From assembly GCA_965228415.1 (NCBI GenBank), contig OZ245814.1, positions 2,108,001-2,172,000 on the forward strand: 64,000 nucleotides of DNA, read 5' to 3'. This document shows positions 18,407 through 29,500 of the stretch, in pieces. The notes under the pieces were generated by a model that did not search any database, was not told the origin of the DNA, and worked only from the letters and a program-made list of their open reading frames with translations. The translations under genes were made by a program, and so were the position numbers. Each line of letters begins with the position of its first letter. The first letter of the stretch is position 1. The stretch comes from Agaribacillus sp965228415. GTDB taxonomy: Bacteria > Bacteroidota > Bacteroidia > Cytophagales > Cyclobacteriaceae.

Positions 18407-20548
18407 TTAATCAGGCATGGTCATGAATTTCCAGTTCACTCTTTTTTCGTAATTAAAGGCATCTTTATTACTTGTTTTCAAAGTGCCCTTAAATGTTTTT
18501 CCTTTTTTGACTACTGAAATGGTGGTCCAGGAGTGTTCTCCTTTTTCGTAATCAAAAGTGACGCCATCGTCATCGTAAAGTGTGCTGCTACTCTCAACCG
18601 TGCCGTAATGTCTGATCTCCAAAGGCAGGATTTCATCCACCTTAGGCATTTGATTTCTTTTGGAAATCATGGGAATAATACCTCCTTCCTTCACAAAAAG
18701 TGGAATTTTATCTAACCCGGGTTGGATGGTAATCACCTCGGTTTCCCCGACTAGTTTACCCGTGTAAAAATCATACCACTTACCCTTTGGCAATACCACT
18801 TCCCGCGTTTTTTCACCGGCAAACATGGGCGCCACCAGTATAGCATCTCCCATCATATACTGGTATTTGATTTCTTTGGTGGAATAGCTTGCATAAGGGT
18901 TTTCCGACCCGTCGAGCTCACCAGCCAGTTTTTCGGATCTTATGGAGAAGCCATCAACCAGTTGCATGGCCCGAAATGGAGGAATACCTTCCGATTGATA
19001 CCGGGCAAAAGCCGTGTAGAGATAAGGTAACAGGCGCATCCTAAGGTGTGCTATTTCTCTAACCTGATCTTCTACATCAGGAAATGACCAGGGCTTTGTG
19101 CCATCGGCCCAGGCATTGAGCATGGCCATTGGTGAAAAACAGACTGATTGCATTCTTCTCAGCCATTCTTCCGATGTTTTGGAGGCCCGAACCTCCGGCG
19201 TCCATAACACGCCTATGAAGCTGCTGTTGATCAAGGCAGTTATGAAGTCTTTATGGCTATAATAGTCGTTGTAGATAACATAGGGCAAGCTGCTTGTACC
19301 GGCATTGGAGGCTCTTACCAACCCGTAGGTCCTTTGGTTGACCTCGCGGTACCACTCGCTGGTCATTTTTTGAAAAATGGATCCATATATCTGTCGCATT
19401 TCTTCGGCCGTAGTTCCGGAAGGAAAGGTGGCGACATCGGGCCAAAGCCACGAATCAAAGCCATCTACCTCATCAATTTTATAACCGCTTACGCCAATGT
19501 CTATATGATTTCTTTTAAAATGATCTTTAAAAAGCGTCTTGGCCTCTGGTAAAGTAAAATCAGGTACAATCCCGTTCCAGACCGTATGTGAGCCTGAGAA
19601 AGGTTTTATTTTAGGGTACAGGCCTGCTACCGGGGATACATAAGGGTTAAGCCATAAGTTAGCTCTAATTCCTTTATTCGATAGCGCTTTGATAAATCCC
19701 TGCGGATCGGGAAACCTGGTTTGGTCCCACTCAAAGGTACAGGGGTAGGCCATGCTGTGCCACCCGGGTTCCACACCAATAAAATCCAGGGGAAAGTTGT
19801 GCGCTTCAAATTCTTCAGCTTCTTTCAAAATATCCTTGTCTGAATAGAGCGTAGGTACCCGTTGGGTAAAACCCAAACCCCACTTTGGCGGCAAATATCC
19901 TCCTCCGTTATACAGATTGTAACGCTGCACCACTTCCAACATAGATTGCCCCCCGAAAACATACACATCCACACCATTGGCGGGTACTAATATTTCAACG
20001 GCATCTGAATAGGGCTGCGCCTTCCATTGCTTATCGGTATTGCGGTCATACAATACCGGAGGATCATCTGCGTTGACACGAATGGCGGTGCCGGCATAAA
20101 CTTTAATATACCTGGCCGCATCGATCAATACACCATATCCCTCTGAAGATACATAAAACGGGACAGGTGCATGCGTCCTGCCATTATCGCGACCGCCATA
20201 ATGATCGACATGCAATGTCATAATACGTCCCCGCTGGTTATGGGTCTGGAAGTTCAGGCCCAGGCCAAAAAGTTCTTCTCCCTTCCTCAACGGAAACCGC
20301 AAATAGGTTTTTCCATCGATTACGGCCATTTTAATTTTCGATTTTTCTAATGGAAAGTCTACTTTTGATAACTTCTCCAAAGCCATTGTATTTGGCGTAA
20401 TCCCTGCGGCCTTTAACAGTGTCAATTCCTGCGCCTCACCTATGGTGATCTTCCAGACCCCCGGAGCCTCCCGTTTCCAATCGGCCTGCTGGGCAAAAGT
20501 GTTTCCAATCAGTAAAGTCAATATCAGTAACAGGTTAAAAAATTTCAT
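18407..20548 (-). CDS. GH31 family alpha-glycosidase, exported
   Basis: 713 residues with a signal peptide ending at 'NTFAQ' (residue 20). An N-terminal beta domain is followed by a (beta/alpha)8 barrel with 'FPLDFIGVEPGWHS' and the nucleophile motif 'GYKIDEVDGFD' (Asp359), and then a C-terminal beta domain with 'YPLYDDDG'-like 'TLYDDDGVTFDYEKGEHSW'. GH31 covers alpha-glucosidases, alpha-xylosidases, alpha-galactosidases and others. At the usual acid/base position the sequence reads 'GVLWTPEVR' (Glu452), not the common Asp, so the substrate class cannot be read from standard members. It is the last gene of locus 2, 184 bp after the FG-GAP gene. Confidence 0.86.
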   Translation of the reverse strand: MKFFNLLLILTLLIGNTFAQQADWKREAPGVWKITIGEAQELTLLKAAGITPNTMALEKLSKVDFPLEKSKIKMAVIDGKTYLRFPLRKGEELFGLGLNFQTHNQRGRIMTLHVDHYGGRDNGRTHAPVPFYVSSEGYGVLIDAARYIKVYAGTAIRVNADDPPVLYDRNTDKQWKAQPYSDAVEILVPANGVDVYVFGGQSMLEVVQRYNLYNGGGYLPPKWGLGFTQRVPTLYSDKDILKEAEEFEAHNFPLDFIGVEPGWHSMAYPCTFEWDQTRFPDPQGFIKALSNKGIRANLWLNPYVSPVAGLYPKIKPFSGSHTVWNGIVPDFTLPEAKTLFKDHFKRNHIDIGVSGYKIDEVDGFDSWLWPDVATFPSGTTAEEMRQIYGSIFQKMTSEWYREVNQRTYGLVRASNAGTSSLPYVIYNDYYSHKDFITALINSSFIGVLWTPEVRASKTSEEWLRRMQSVCFSPMAMLNAWADGTKPWSFPDVEDQVREIAHLRMRLLPYLYTAFARYQSEGIPPFRAMQLVDGFSIRSEKLAGELDGSENPYASYSTKEIKYQYMMGDAILVAPMFAGEKTREVVLPKGKWYDFYTGKLVGETEVITIQPGLDKIPLFVKEGGIIPMISKRNQMPKVDEILPLEIRHYGTVESSSTLYDDDGVTFDYEKGEHSWTTISVVKKGKTFKGTLKTSNKDAFNYEKRVNWKFMTMPD

Positions 20549-20732
20549 AGGTTATTTCCCGGTTTGGTTATGTTAAATAGTATATACTTCAGTTAGTCAA
20601 AACAATAAATTGTTTACTTGGTTACTACAATCCAGTCATCGACTATAGCAATCGCAAAACTAATATTTTAACAAAAATTATTTGTTGAAACAAAACTTAA
20701 GATTATTTGCCTGAGATATTGATAAATTATAT

Positions 20733-23700
20733 TCAATTTTTGAAACTCAGGGAAGTGTCAGTATTGATTTCGATTACTTTAAGCGGACCATTATTGCTGG
20801 CAACCAGTAAATATACCCCCTTGGTAGTTTGAATAAGTTGCATCTCCTTGACATCATAGGGTAGAAATAATCCACTTTCGGTGGTGGGTACAGACTGGAA
20901 TTTTCCATTTCCCAGTCCCTTTAAATATAAGCCCACGCCGGCATCTGCTCTGGAAGTTTCAACTTCCATGGGATATAGGTTACCAGCGACAACGAGGTCT
21001 TTGTTGCCGTCCTTATTAATATCAATAATTACCATATCATTGATGGCTGAGAATTGAGATTCAACGGGCAATGCTTTCATCTCAAAGCTGTTTTTTTCTT
21101 TCCGCTCGACAATGGCGCTCGCAAAGCTCTGTGCTTTGTAGTGAAGTGACCGGCTTAAATTTTTCTCACCATATACATCGGATAAAGTTGCCAGTGCAAA
21201 AGAGCTGTAATCAGGAAATATCTCGTTTAAGGCATTAACCTGCTGTGCCGAACACGACCTCCCTCTTACCGGATAATGGATTCCATAATTGTAATATCCC
21301 AATACTATATCCTGTGACCCGTTTTTGTCAAAGTCATAATAGTGGACGGTAAAAGGTTCTTCTTTTGATGATTTGTATTTTGAGTTAAGTCCCAAATTAC
21401 CGACAATATAATCATCGTCCCCATCGTTATCAATGTCATTTTTTTCGATACTAAACCACCAACCAACAGGATTGTCAAACCGGTAATCTTTGGTGACATC
21501 AGAAAAAATACCCGCTTCATTTTTGATAAAAGTCACTGGCATCCAAATCCCGGTTAATACCAGATCATCATCTCCATCCTGATCAAAATCCGACCAAACA
21601 CCGTCTGTGACCATTCCTATATCCTTTAGCACCAATGCATTTGATTGCGTTACATCTGTGAATTTCAGGCCGTTTTCCGGATCAAAGTCGTTTCGCAATA
21701 AATGACTGCTCGCCGGTTTAGGGTATGCTCCCGGCACGTGGAGGGCTCCGACAAACAAATCCAAATCGCCATCGTTGTCATAATCGTTTGCAATGACCTT
21801 TGATCCGCTCGACGTGATCCTTGGCAGGGCTGACAAGTCCCTCAGGAAGTTTCCGTTTCCATCATTGATATACAACCTGTCCTGGTACATATCGGAGCCT
21901 GCCTCATACTCGTTGCCACCTGACACTACGTAGAGGTCATTGTCCCCATCCCTGTCCGCGTCAAAGAAAACAGCTCCTATGTCCTCATATTGACTTTCAA
22001 AACCTGATTTTTGGCGATAAAATGCGCCCTTTGCATTTTGTATAAACAGCGATCCGCTTTTCCCCAAGGCAGCGCCTATAAAGAAATCTTCCAGCCCATC
22101 TCCATTTACATCTCCAACAGCCAGGCCAGGTCCAAAATTAGACATTTTATGGGGCAATAATACCTGACGTTGGTAGTCGTCAAACTCATTCTCTACATGA
22201 TGATAAATGGCATCTGCCTTTTCCGTCACATCTGTAAAAAGTGTTGCAGCATCTCTTTGGTACGCCACGGCCGGGACTGATGCCTCGTAATCGACAATCA
22301 ATACCTGATCCGCCTGAACATTACGAAGCTCATATACGCGTTTGTCGGGCCATGTAATTTTCAAATTTGAGATGCTCTGCGAAGCTCCCAACCCAAAGTG
22401 AAAAACCGCCTCGGAGGTAGAATACATTCCTCTGACGTTAGCGGACTCTAAAAACTGCATTTCCCCGTCCCCGTATTTTATGGTTGCTGTCGCTCCAAAA
22501 AATGATGTGAATTTACCGTTCTTTCTCAACTTAACCCTAAGAAAGTGATTATCTGCAATTTCATTGGTGTTATTCCTGTAGATAAAAGCCGGATCATTTA
22601 CATTGTTGATGACAAGGTCCAGATCTCCATCATTATCCAGATCGGCATAACCAGCGCCATGGGAAAAAGAAAGCTCTGCAAAGCCCCATTCCTTGCTTTT
22701 CTTGGTGAACGTAAAGTCACCGTTGTTACGGTATGTATAATTTGCCAGCTTTTGCGAGGGATAGATATTTAACGCTTCATCAACATCTATCAGGTCCCAG
22801 ATCTTAACATCTTCCAATGTCCCCGTTTTATTGTAATGTGCAATGATCTTGTCATTCACATGAAGTTTAAACTTTTTCTGAGCGTCTTTGTTCCTGATAT
22901 CTCTTAAAATTCCATTGGAGACAAAAATATCTTTGTGGCCGTCATTATCCAGGTCCAGGATCAGGGGGGACCAGCTCCAATCGGTGCTTGAGACATTGGC
23001 CAGCTGACTGATTTCAGAGAATGCGTTATTTCCAAGGTTAAGTTGCAGGGTATTGAACATGTATTGATGATTCCAGCCATTGTTTACAATACTCCAGAAA
23101 TTATCCGGGTTCATACCGCCCATGTTGGCTTTCAATCTATAATTGTCCTCGGCTGTCATATCCACCGCCATGAGGTCAGGCAATCCATCGTTGTTAATAT
23201 CAGCGGCGTCAACGCCCATGCTATAAAGCGGGGTATGTTTCAGGGCGTCATTGGCCTTGTCTGTAAAAGTACCATCCCCGTTGTTTATGTAAAGAAAGTC
23301 CGGTGCCTCAAAGTCGTTCGCCAAGTATATATCAGGATATCCATCAGCATTCAGATCAGACGTCACCAGGCTGTTGCCATAGCCGGCTCTCAGCACACCG
23401 GCTTTTTTGGAAACATCTTTGTATTTTCCATTCACATTTTCATACAATCTCGGACTATATTTATCAAGGAGAAGTTTTCCGGTACCAACCAGGCTATCAT
23501 ACCTTGAGTAATCTCCGGGGTTTGGTGCATGGTTTAATAAAAAAACATCGAGATCGCCGTCAACATCGTAGTCGAAAAAAGAGGCCTGTCTTGTTCTGAC
23601 CGTATCATTCAAACCATATTTTTCAGCGCTTTCGGAAAAGGTAAGATCGCCGTTATTGATATAAAGTTGATTGACCCATAGCTCAGGATTATCATCGTAC

Positions 23701-24107
23701 AGCTCCTTGCAAACAAATATGTCCACAAACCCGTCATTGTTCACATCGGCCACGGTGACTCCGGAAGACCATGACCCATTATCAATTATGCCTGCCGGTC
23801 CGGTTATATCTTCAAACTTAAAATTCCCCTTGTTTAAATATAATTTATCCCCTACCAGGTTTCCGGTAAAATAAATATCTGCCAGCCCATCATTATTAAA
23901 ATCCCCTATGCCGACACCTGCTCCGGCATAAAAGTTGTCATAAATCAGGATGTTACGATCCCTGTCCTCAACAATTTTGTTGTTAAACCTGATATTGGTG
24001 TCCTTGGGATCCAGTAATGTAAATAAAGGTGCTTTAGGCGTTTTATCAATAGTACCCTGGAAGAACAATGTATAAATCAATAGAAGGAATAAAACTTTTA
24101 GTTTCAT
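20733..24107 (-). CDS. FG-GAP/VCBS repeat protein with ASPIC/UnbV domain (locus 2), 1124 aa
   Basis: A long paralogue of the proteins at 5590, 33986 and 37423. It has an N-terminal hydrophobic signal, then 'FTLLDPKDTNIRFNN', an opening shared by the family. FG-GAP calcium loops are spread along the chain ('DVNNDGFVDIF', 'DYDVDGDLDVF', 'DIDNDGDDDYI'). The ASPIC/UnbV domain is near 525-615 ('FFGATATIKYG', 'AVFHFGLGASQSISNLKITWP'). The family motif 'PVRGRSCSAQQ' and the C-terminal 'ETSRADAGVGLYLKG' are present. No lipobox and no T9SS domain are seen, so its route to the surface is unclear. It is the only FG-GAP gene of locus 2, separated from susD by the MORN gene. Confidence 0.87.
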   Translation of the reverse strand: MKLKVLFLLLIYTLFFQGTIDKTPKAPLFTLLDPKDTNIRFNNKIVEDRDRNILIYDNFYAGAGVGIGDFNNDGLADIYFTGNLVGDKLYLNKGNFKFEDITGPAGIIDNGSWSSGVTVADVNNDGFVDIFVCKELYDDNPELWVNQLYINNGDLTFSESAEKYGLNDTVRTRQASFFDYDVDGDLDVFLLNHAPNPGDYSRYDSLVGTGKLLLDKYSPRLYENVNGKYKDVSKKAGVLRAGYGNSLVTSDLNADGYPDIYLANDFEAPDFLYINNGDGTFTDKANDALKHTPLYSMGVDAADINNDGLPDLMAVDMTAEDNYRLKANMGGMNPDNFWSIVNNGWNHQYMFNTLQLNLGNNAFSEISQLANVSSTDWSWSPLILDLDNDGHKDIFVSNGILRDIRNKDAQKKFKLHVNDKIIAHYNKTGTLEDVKIWDLIDVDEALNIYPSQKLANYTYRNNGDFTFTKKSKEWGFAELSFSHGAGYADLDNDGDLDLVINNVNDPAFIYRNNTNEIADNHFLRVKLRKNGKFTSFFGATATIKYGDGEMQFLESANVRGMYSTSEAVFHFGLGASQSISNLKITWPDKRVYELRNVQADQVLIVDYEASVPAVAYQRDAATLFTDVTEKADAIYHHVENEFDDYQRQVLLPHKMSNFGPGLAVGDVNGDGLEDFFIGAALGKSGSLFIQNAKGAFYRQKSGFESQYEDIGAVFFDADRDGDNDLYVVSGGNEYEAGSDMYQDRLYINDGNGNFLRDLSALPRITSSGSKVIANDYDNDGDLDLFVGALHVPGAYPKPASSHLLRNDFDPENGLKFTDVTQSNALVLKDIGMVTDGVWSDFDQDGDDDLVLTGIWMPVTFIKNEAGIFSDVTKDYRFDNPVGWWFSIEKNDIDNDGDDDYIVGNLGLNSKYKSSKEEPFTVHYYDFDKNGSQDIVLGYYNYGIHYPVRGRSCSAQQVNALNEIFPDYSSFALATLSDVYGEKNLSRSLHYKAQSFASAIVERKEKNSFEMKALPVESQFSAINDMVIIDINKDGNKDLVVAGNLYPMEVETSRADAGVGLYLKGLGNGKFQSVPTTESGLFLPYDVKEMQLIQTTKGVYLLVASNNGPLKVIEINTDTSLSFKN

Positions 24108-24196
24108 ATCGATTCTGATCTATTTACAACATAAATAGACTTAAATAAAATAGGATCATGAAACTTACAGTTTCATATCATGCTTCCTGAACATGC

Positions 24197-24859
24197 CTAT
24201 TTATTCATATCTATCACCATTTTCCAGGCTCCCTTTTGAAATATTTCAAATTCAACAGCTTCACCATTGTGGGTTATGATGGCCCGGAAGGGGTAGGTAA
24301 TATCAAAAACCTTGGCAGACCTGTTGAAAGATTGTTGCCCGGTGAAATTACCGCGGATGGTGGTGACTACAAACTCCGGATTGGCTACTGCTGCTCCTTT
24401 AGAGTTAAATTCCAATTCAATGTAGCTATCAGTATCCGAGACTCTGGATAGCCTGACACCGGTCACCAAGGGGCCTTTATTATGTATTTTGTATGGATTC
24501 TTATATTCGCCAATGTATTTGTCCTTACTCCAAAATCCAACAACTGTGCTGTCTCCGCCGTTTTTTCTTTGCAAAAGGAGCTTTCCTTTGCCTTCTTTTT
24601 TCCCGTTCTTCCAATTTCCCTCGTAGGAATTACCGTTATTCCAGGTATAAGTGCCGACCCCGTGTGGCACACCTTTCTTAAAAGACCCTTCATATTCATC
24701 TGTTCCTTTGGCGCGGCCATTCCCATCGGCTTTCCCTTTTTTGCAATCACCCTGGTAAGCTCCCTCAAGGGCGGGTAATAGAACTTTACAGTCGCTCGAC
24801 TGAGCGAAACAAACAGGTGCAGCAATTGCACCAATAAAAAATATTAGTAAGTATTTCAT
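24197..24859 (-). CDS. Secreted MORN-repeat protein
   Basis: 220 residues from the ATG at 24859, which sits directly before a good signal peptide ('LLIFFIGAIAAPVCFAQ'); the frame extends upstream, but only into the susD hairpin. Three MORN-type repeats follow: 'GAYQGDCKKGKADGNGRAKG', 'EYEGSFKKGVPHGVGTYTW' and 'SYEGNWKNGKKEGKGKLLL'. The C-terminal 120 residues are beta-rich and not recognised. MORN repeats form extended beta-sheets that bind lipid or protein. Its place between susD and the FG-GAP gene in locus 2 is not matched in loci 1 and 3. The function is unknown. Confidence 0.78.
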   Translation of the reverse strand: MKYLLIFFIGAIAAPVCFAQSSDCKVLLPALEGAYQGDCKKGKADGNGRAKGTDEYEGSFKKGVPHGVGTYTWNNGNSYEGNWKNGKKEGKGKLLLQRKNGGDSTVVGFWSKDKYIGEYKNPYKIHNKGPLVTGVRLSRVSDTDSYIELEFNSKGAAVANPEFVVTTIRGNFTGQQSFNRSAKVFDITYPFRAIITHNGEAVEFEIFQKGAWKMVIDMNK

Positions 24860-24874
24860 ATCGTACACAAAATA

Positions 24875-24906
24875 GGAATTTTCTGAGTATATACTCAGAA
24901 AATTCC
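24875..24906 (-). terminator. Perfect 32-bp palindrome after susD of locus 2
   Basis: GGAATTTTCTGAGTAT is followed immediately by its exact reverse complement ATACTCAGAAAATTCC. It begins 29 nt after the susD stop and 15 bp before the MORN gene start. As RNA it forms a long stem with a minimal loop, followed by UAUUUUG on the minus strand. It corresponds in place to the hairpins after susD in loci 1 and 3. Confidence 0.72.
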
Positions 24907-24935
24907 ATATTTTAAAGGTAAAACATTGTGTCAAA

Positions 24936-26495
24936 CTATTCCGTATCCCACCAAACCCTGGTCACCGACGTATCTTTTGATCTCACAGCCTCATAGCTTT
25001 CTGCATTATTAAGGACCTCGGTACTTGGATAAAGTATTCTTGTTGTTCTTTCAAGCACACTTCCTCCGGTCATATCATCCGGTAATGCAGGAAAATCTGT
25101 TCTTCTTTGTTCTGCATAAGCTTCATTTGGCTGATTAATGCCAAAATGCATCCATTTTTGCGTGTAAATTTGCGCCAGGGTACCATCAAATTTAGCGGTA
25201 CTATTGTTTACAAAGTCATCTACATCGGCAGCATCCGGATAGTCCATAGTAAAATCAGTATCTAAATTGATAAGATAATAGTAGAAATCAACGGACTCTC
25301 TTAAACCAGCGTTGTATTCTGCTTCTGCATCACCTGCCACATATCCTTTTATAATTGCCTCTGCCTTTAAAAACCGTACTTCTGAAGCTGTCAGGACAAT
25401 GCCTGGTAAATACTCATTGTTCCTGATTAATTCCTCATTGATCAAACTGAAGTCGTCGGAATTTATATCCAACCCTGCCTGGTCATCCGGTGAAGAAGGA
25501 ACACCTACATACGTATCGGCTGTAGTTGTCTGAAAATGTGCGGCCCTCCTCGGGTCATTGGCGGCATTCATGAGGTCAACCATCAGTTTAGGGGCATAAG
25601 TTCTACCAGCTCTGTCCTCAAATGCCCGGGCAAATTTTCCACCGCCTCCTCCAAGACTATTTAATCCGTCAGGACCGATTGCTTCCTGCAATATGTTATC
25701 ATCATTGGTCTCTACAAGCGGAGCACTTCCTCCCAGAATTTCCTGAACCACAGATTGGGCAAATGCATTGTCAACTTCCGAAATTCTCATGGCCAGCCGC
25801 AACCTTAAAGAATTTGCAAACTTTTGCCATTTCAACAAATCGCCGGCCAATAATATATCCTGCGAGCTCAGCACTTCATGTGCTCTGATATTGCCGGGAT
25901 CTAACGTAGTCGCCGCCAGCTCTTCCGAAGCTTCTTTTAAGTCTGCAATAATGCTTTTATAAACCGACTCCTGGTCGTCAAACTTCGGGAATAAATTCGG
26001 CTCCGAGGTTCTTGCTGTAAATGCCTCGGAATAAGGCATATCCCCATATAAATCGGCTATTCTTGCAGTACCATGTGCTCTTAACACTTTGGCAATAGAC
26101 AGGTATACAGCATAATTCGCCTGCTCCTGCTCAGATAATGTCGCGCTTACGAGCTCCATTTCTTTCAGTCTCGGCATAAAACCGGTATAGTACTGCCCCC
26201 ACAAACCACCAATGGCGTTTGAGGTAAGGTCCATCATTTGTGCGTCATTGCCATCCACACCATTGAGCTGGGTCCAGGGACCAATGTGTTGTAGAATCAG
26301 GTAATAACCTGAGGGGTTGTATCCAATTCTTAGTCCCGACCCACCATTTAGCATGGCATCTGTCATCAGATACTCAACCTTGGTGTCCGTCGATTTATCC
26401 GGGTTTAGAAATAAGTCATCCAGGCTCTCGTCACAGCTACCTAGCATAAGGAAGATAGGAGCCAACATAAATATTTTAATATATATATTTTTCAT
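24936..26495 (-). CDS. SusD-like_2 family outer-membrane lipoprotein (locus 2)
   Basis: 519 residues with lipobox 'MLGSC'. Features of the SusD-like_2 group are 'NPDKSTDTKVEYLMTDAML' at the N-terminus, 'ARIADLYGDMPYSEAF', 'DLLKWQKFANSLRLRLAMRI', 'EVRFLKAEAIIKGY' and the C-terminal 'RVWWDTE'. It should bind the nutrient at the cell surface together with SusC, which ends 20 bp upstream. It is most like the SusD at 40993 (same length class and the same 'RVWWD' ending), which indicates that loci 2 and 3 are related copies. Confidence 0.92.
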   Translation of the reverse strand: MKNIYIKIFMLAPIFLMLGSCDESLDDLFLNPDKSTDTKVEYLMTDAMLNGGSGLRIGYNPSGYYLILQHIGPWTQLNGVDGNDAQMMDLTSNAIGGLWGQYYTGFMPRLKEMELVSATLSEQEQANYAVYLSIAKVLRAHGTARIADLYGDMPYSEAFTARTSEPNLFPKFDDQESVYKSIIADLKEASEELAATTLDPGNIRAHEVLSSQDILLAGDLLKWQKFANSLRLRLAMRISEVDNAFAQSVVQEILGGSAPLVETNDDNILQEAIGPDGLNSLGGGGGKFARAFEDRAGRTYAPKLMVDLMNAANDPRRAAHFQTTTADTYVGVPSSPDDQAGLDINSDDFSLINEELIRNNEYLPGIVLTASEVRFLKAEAIIKGYVAGDAEAEYNAGLRESVDFYYYLINLDTDFTMDYPDAADVDDFVNNSTAKFDGTLAQIYTQKWMHFGINQPNEAYAEQRRTDFPALPDDMTGGSVLERTTRILYPSTEVLNNAESYEAVRSKDTSVTRVWWDTE

Positions 26496-26515
26496 CTGTA
26501 TGTTCCAATTAAATC

Positions 26516-29500
26516 CTAGAAATTAGCTTTAAGTGCAAATCCGAAGCTTCTAGTAGAAGGATAGGCTCCATACTCAGCAGCGCCTGCTTCCTGATTTGTT
26601 CCAATGTCTGATTCGGGATCAATGTTTGGTATATTCTTGTGAATATAAAAGAGATTTCTACCAATGAAAGAAAGCGTGAGGTTTTGAAGGAAAACCTTAT
26701 TCATCAAGCTCTGAGGGAAGGTATAACCCAAAGACAATTCTCTAAACTTGATGTAACTGTTGTCGTAAAGACCTTCTTCATGAAAACCATAGTTCCAATA
26801 GTAGGAATTCAGGTAGTATTCGGAAGCCGGCACCAATTTATCATTGGGTTGGCCATCCTCGGTAACACCTTCCAGTATCATACCGTTATGCCTCACTATT
26901 TCACCGTTTGGCGTAGGAGCATCATGGCTGGGCAGTTGAATCCTGTCTCCATTGGCGTCCACATAGTATGGTAAACCACCGTTGGCCTCATCTCTAAATG
27001 CGAGTGACTCTTCCAGTTTACCCGCATTGATACCATAATAATTGGTAAAGGAGAACATATCCCCACCCATTTTGATATCAATAAGGAAGCTTAAATTAAT
27101 GCCTTTATAAGAAACCGTATTGGTTAAACCGCCAATCCAATCGGGTGTAGAGTTGCCCACGGGTACCAGTTCGCTGTCATCTCTTAAGTAATAGCCATCC
27201 GCATCGACCACCTTGTTGCCATTCGCATCTCGCTGATAAGTAAAAGTTGACCACACGCCGAAGGGCTGACCTGGCCTTGCATCTCTGACCATGGGATAAT
27301 TAAATCCTGACAATTGCAATCGTTCAATTCCTTCTGCCAGCTCAACTACCTCGTTTGTGTTTTTAGCATAAGAAAACGAAACATCCCACTGGAAATCTCC
27401 TGCCTTAACAGGTGTGCCGTAAATCAGTGCCTCAAATCCGGAATTGGTCATTTCTCCTACGTTGGTGGTAATGCTATTGCCACCGGAGCTTTGTGCAATA
27501 CCCAAATTGATAATCTGGTCGAAGTTGTTGTTTTTGTAATAGGTAAGATCTATTCCCACTCTATTTCCGAGGAACCTCAGATCAGCTCCAAATTCGATAG
27601 CTCTCTGTCTTTCAGGCAATAAGTTAGAAGGAGGAACTGTGCCGCTAAAACTATTGGTTGTTACCCCATTGTATGAACCATAGTCATACAATTTGTTGGC
27701 CTGATATCTGGTCGCATCATTACCAACCTGGGCCCAGGATGCCCTCACCTTACCAAAAGATAACCATGATGGCAATTCTATGGCATCACTAAATACAAAA
27801 CTGGCACTTACCGAAGGATAGAAATAAGAATTATTTTCCGGAGGTAAAGTTGATGTCCAGTCATTTCTTGCTGTGAAGTCTAAAAACAGCATGTTTTTGT
27901 AGGCCAGTTGCCCAAAGCCAAATACCGCATCATTTCTCTCCTCAAACCTGTTTCCCTCGCTTCTTCTGGCATTTTGAGAGTTATTCAGACTAAACCAGTT
28001 TTCTGCCACAAGGCCACCATCGGTCCATGAACGTACAAAAGATCCTTTTTCGGTGAATGTTGATCCTCCAACACTCAAAGACAAGGCAAGGTCATCAGTA
28101 ATGTTCTTATTAAAGGATAGCACTAAATCGGCATAGTCATTCCTGGTCTCTCTCTTACCTAATGAATAATATCCGGACGGGTTGTCAGGTGTAGTGGTTT
28201 TCTGCTTCTGCTCATAAGCTATATTTGAAAAATCAGTACCTGCTTTTCCTCTAAGATTCAACCACGGGGTGATTTGATAGTTCAAAGTAAAGTTTCCTAT
28301 CAATCTGTTTTTGTCATCGACATTAGAATTTTCAAGTGCACCCCACAATACATTCATAAAGTTTCGTACCATGCTGGGCGCATCCTCGCTTCTGATTCGA
28401 TAACCGTCTTTATCCTTATAGTTTTCAAAAAGCAGATTTGTCTTTGTAGACCTTGGGAATTCATAACCTACCAAACCACTTACACGCGGAGGTCTGTTGG
28501 TGGTCTTGATATCATAATAATTCAAAGCCACATCAGCGGTTAATTTCTCAGAAATCTTTAAGTTGGAGGTTAAGCTTAAAACGTTTCTTTCCTGTTCTAC
28601 CCCATGAAAAGTACCTTCGTGGTCAAACCTGGTATAAGCAAGTCTGTAGTTAGCATTTTCCGAAGCGTTAGTCAAAGTCAACGTTGTGGAACCGGTATGT
28701 CCTTCTTTAAAAAGATCATTATAGTTATCCGGCTGCGGCGAATAGTCTCGTAATTCACCATCCCACCAGCGGATAGTTTGTCCTTCCATTTTAGGTCCGA
28801 AGCTGGCCCATGCATTTCTATACACCCTTTCGCCATCATCGTTCAGGTTAAAGTAACCGTCATTGTTGGCACCGAGATATAAATATCCATACCCGGAACC
28901 ATATTCATTCTGAAAATCCGGTACGAAAGCAATCTTATCTACTGTATAGTTTGATGATAATTCTACGCCGAGACCTTTCTTTTTAGTCCCTTTTTTGGTA
29001 GTAATCAAAACTACGCCATTGGCTGCTCTCGAACCGTATAAGGCAGCCGCATTGGCACCCTTAAGAACCGATATGGATTCTACATCTTCGGGGTTGATGT
29101 CACTGGCACCATTACCGGGATCACTGCCACCCCATCTGCCGTACTGAGAGTCACCATGTTCAATCGGAATTCCATCTACCACAAACAACGGCTGGTTAAA
29201 ACCGGTGATCGAATTATTTCCTCTGATCAGGACATTTACGCCGGCAGTAGGACCGCCTGAGTTTGCTGTAATCTGTACACCGGCAGCTTTTCCATAAAGC
29301 GCCGTAGCAATACTGGGAGAGGAAGCTTTGGTTATTTCCTCTGCTCCAACCTCGCTAACCGCGTATCCCAGCGCCTTTTTTTCTCTCTCAATTCCAAAGG
29401 CAGTTACAACTACCTCAGACAACGTCTCTATATCGGGAACCAACTTTACATCAATGGTAGCCTGGTTTCCTATTGCGATCTCCTCAGTTACGTAGCCAAT

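Noticed and set aside
20655..20662. TAGTTTTG as a −7 promoter element for the GH31 gene
   Set aside because: It fits TAnnTTTG on the minus strand, but no −33 TTG is found at the proper distance and the gap is so AT-rich that a chance match is likely.
24860..24934. Longer start for the MORN protein
   Set aside because: The first 25 codons are read from the palindromic hairpin after susD, and the signal peptide begins at the ATG at 24859.
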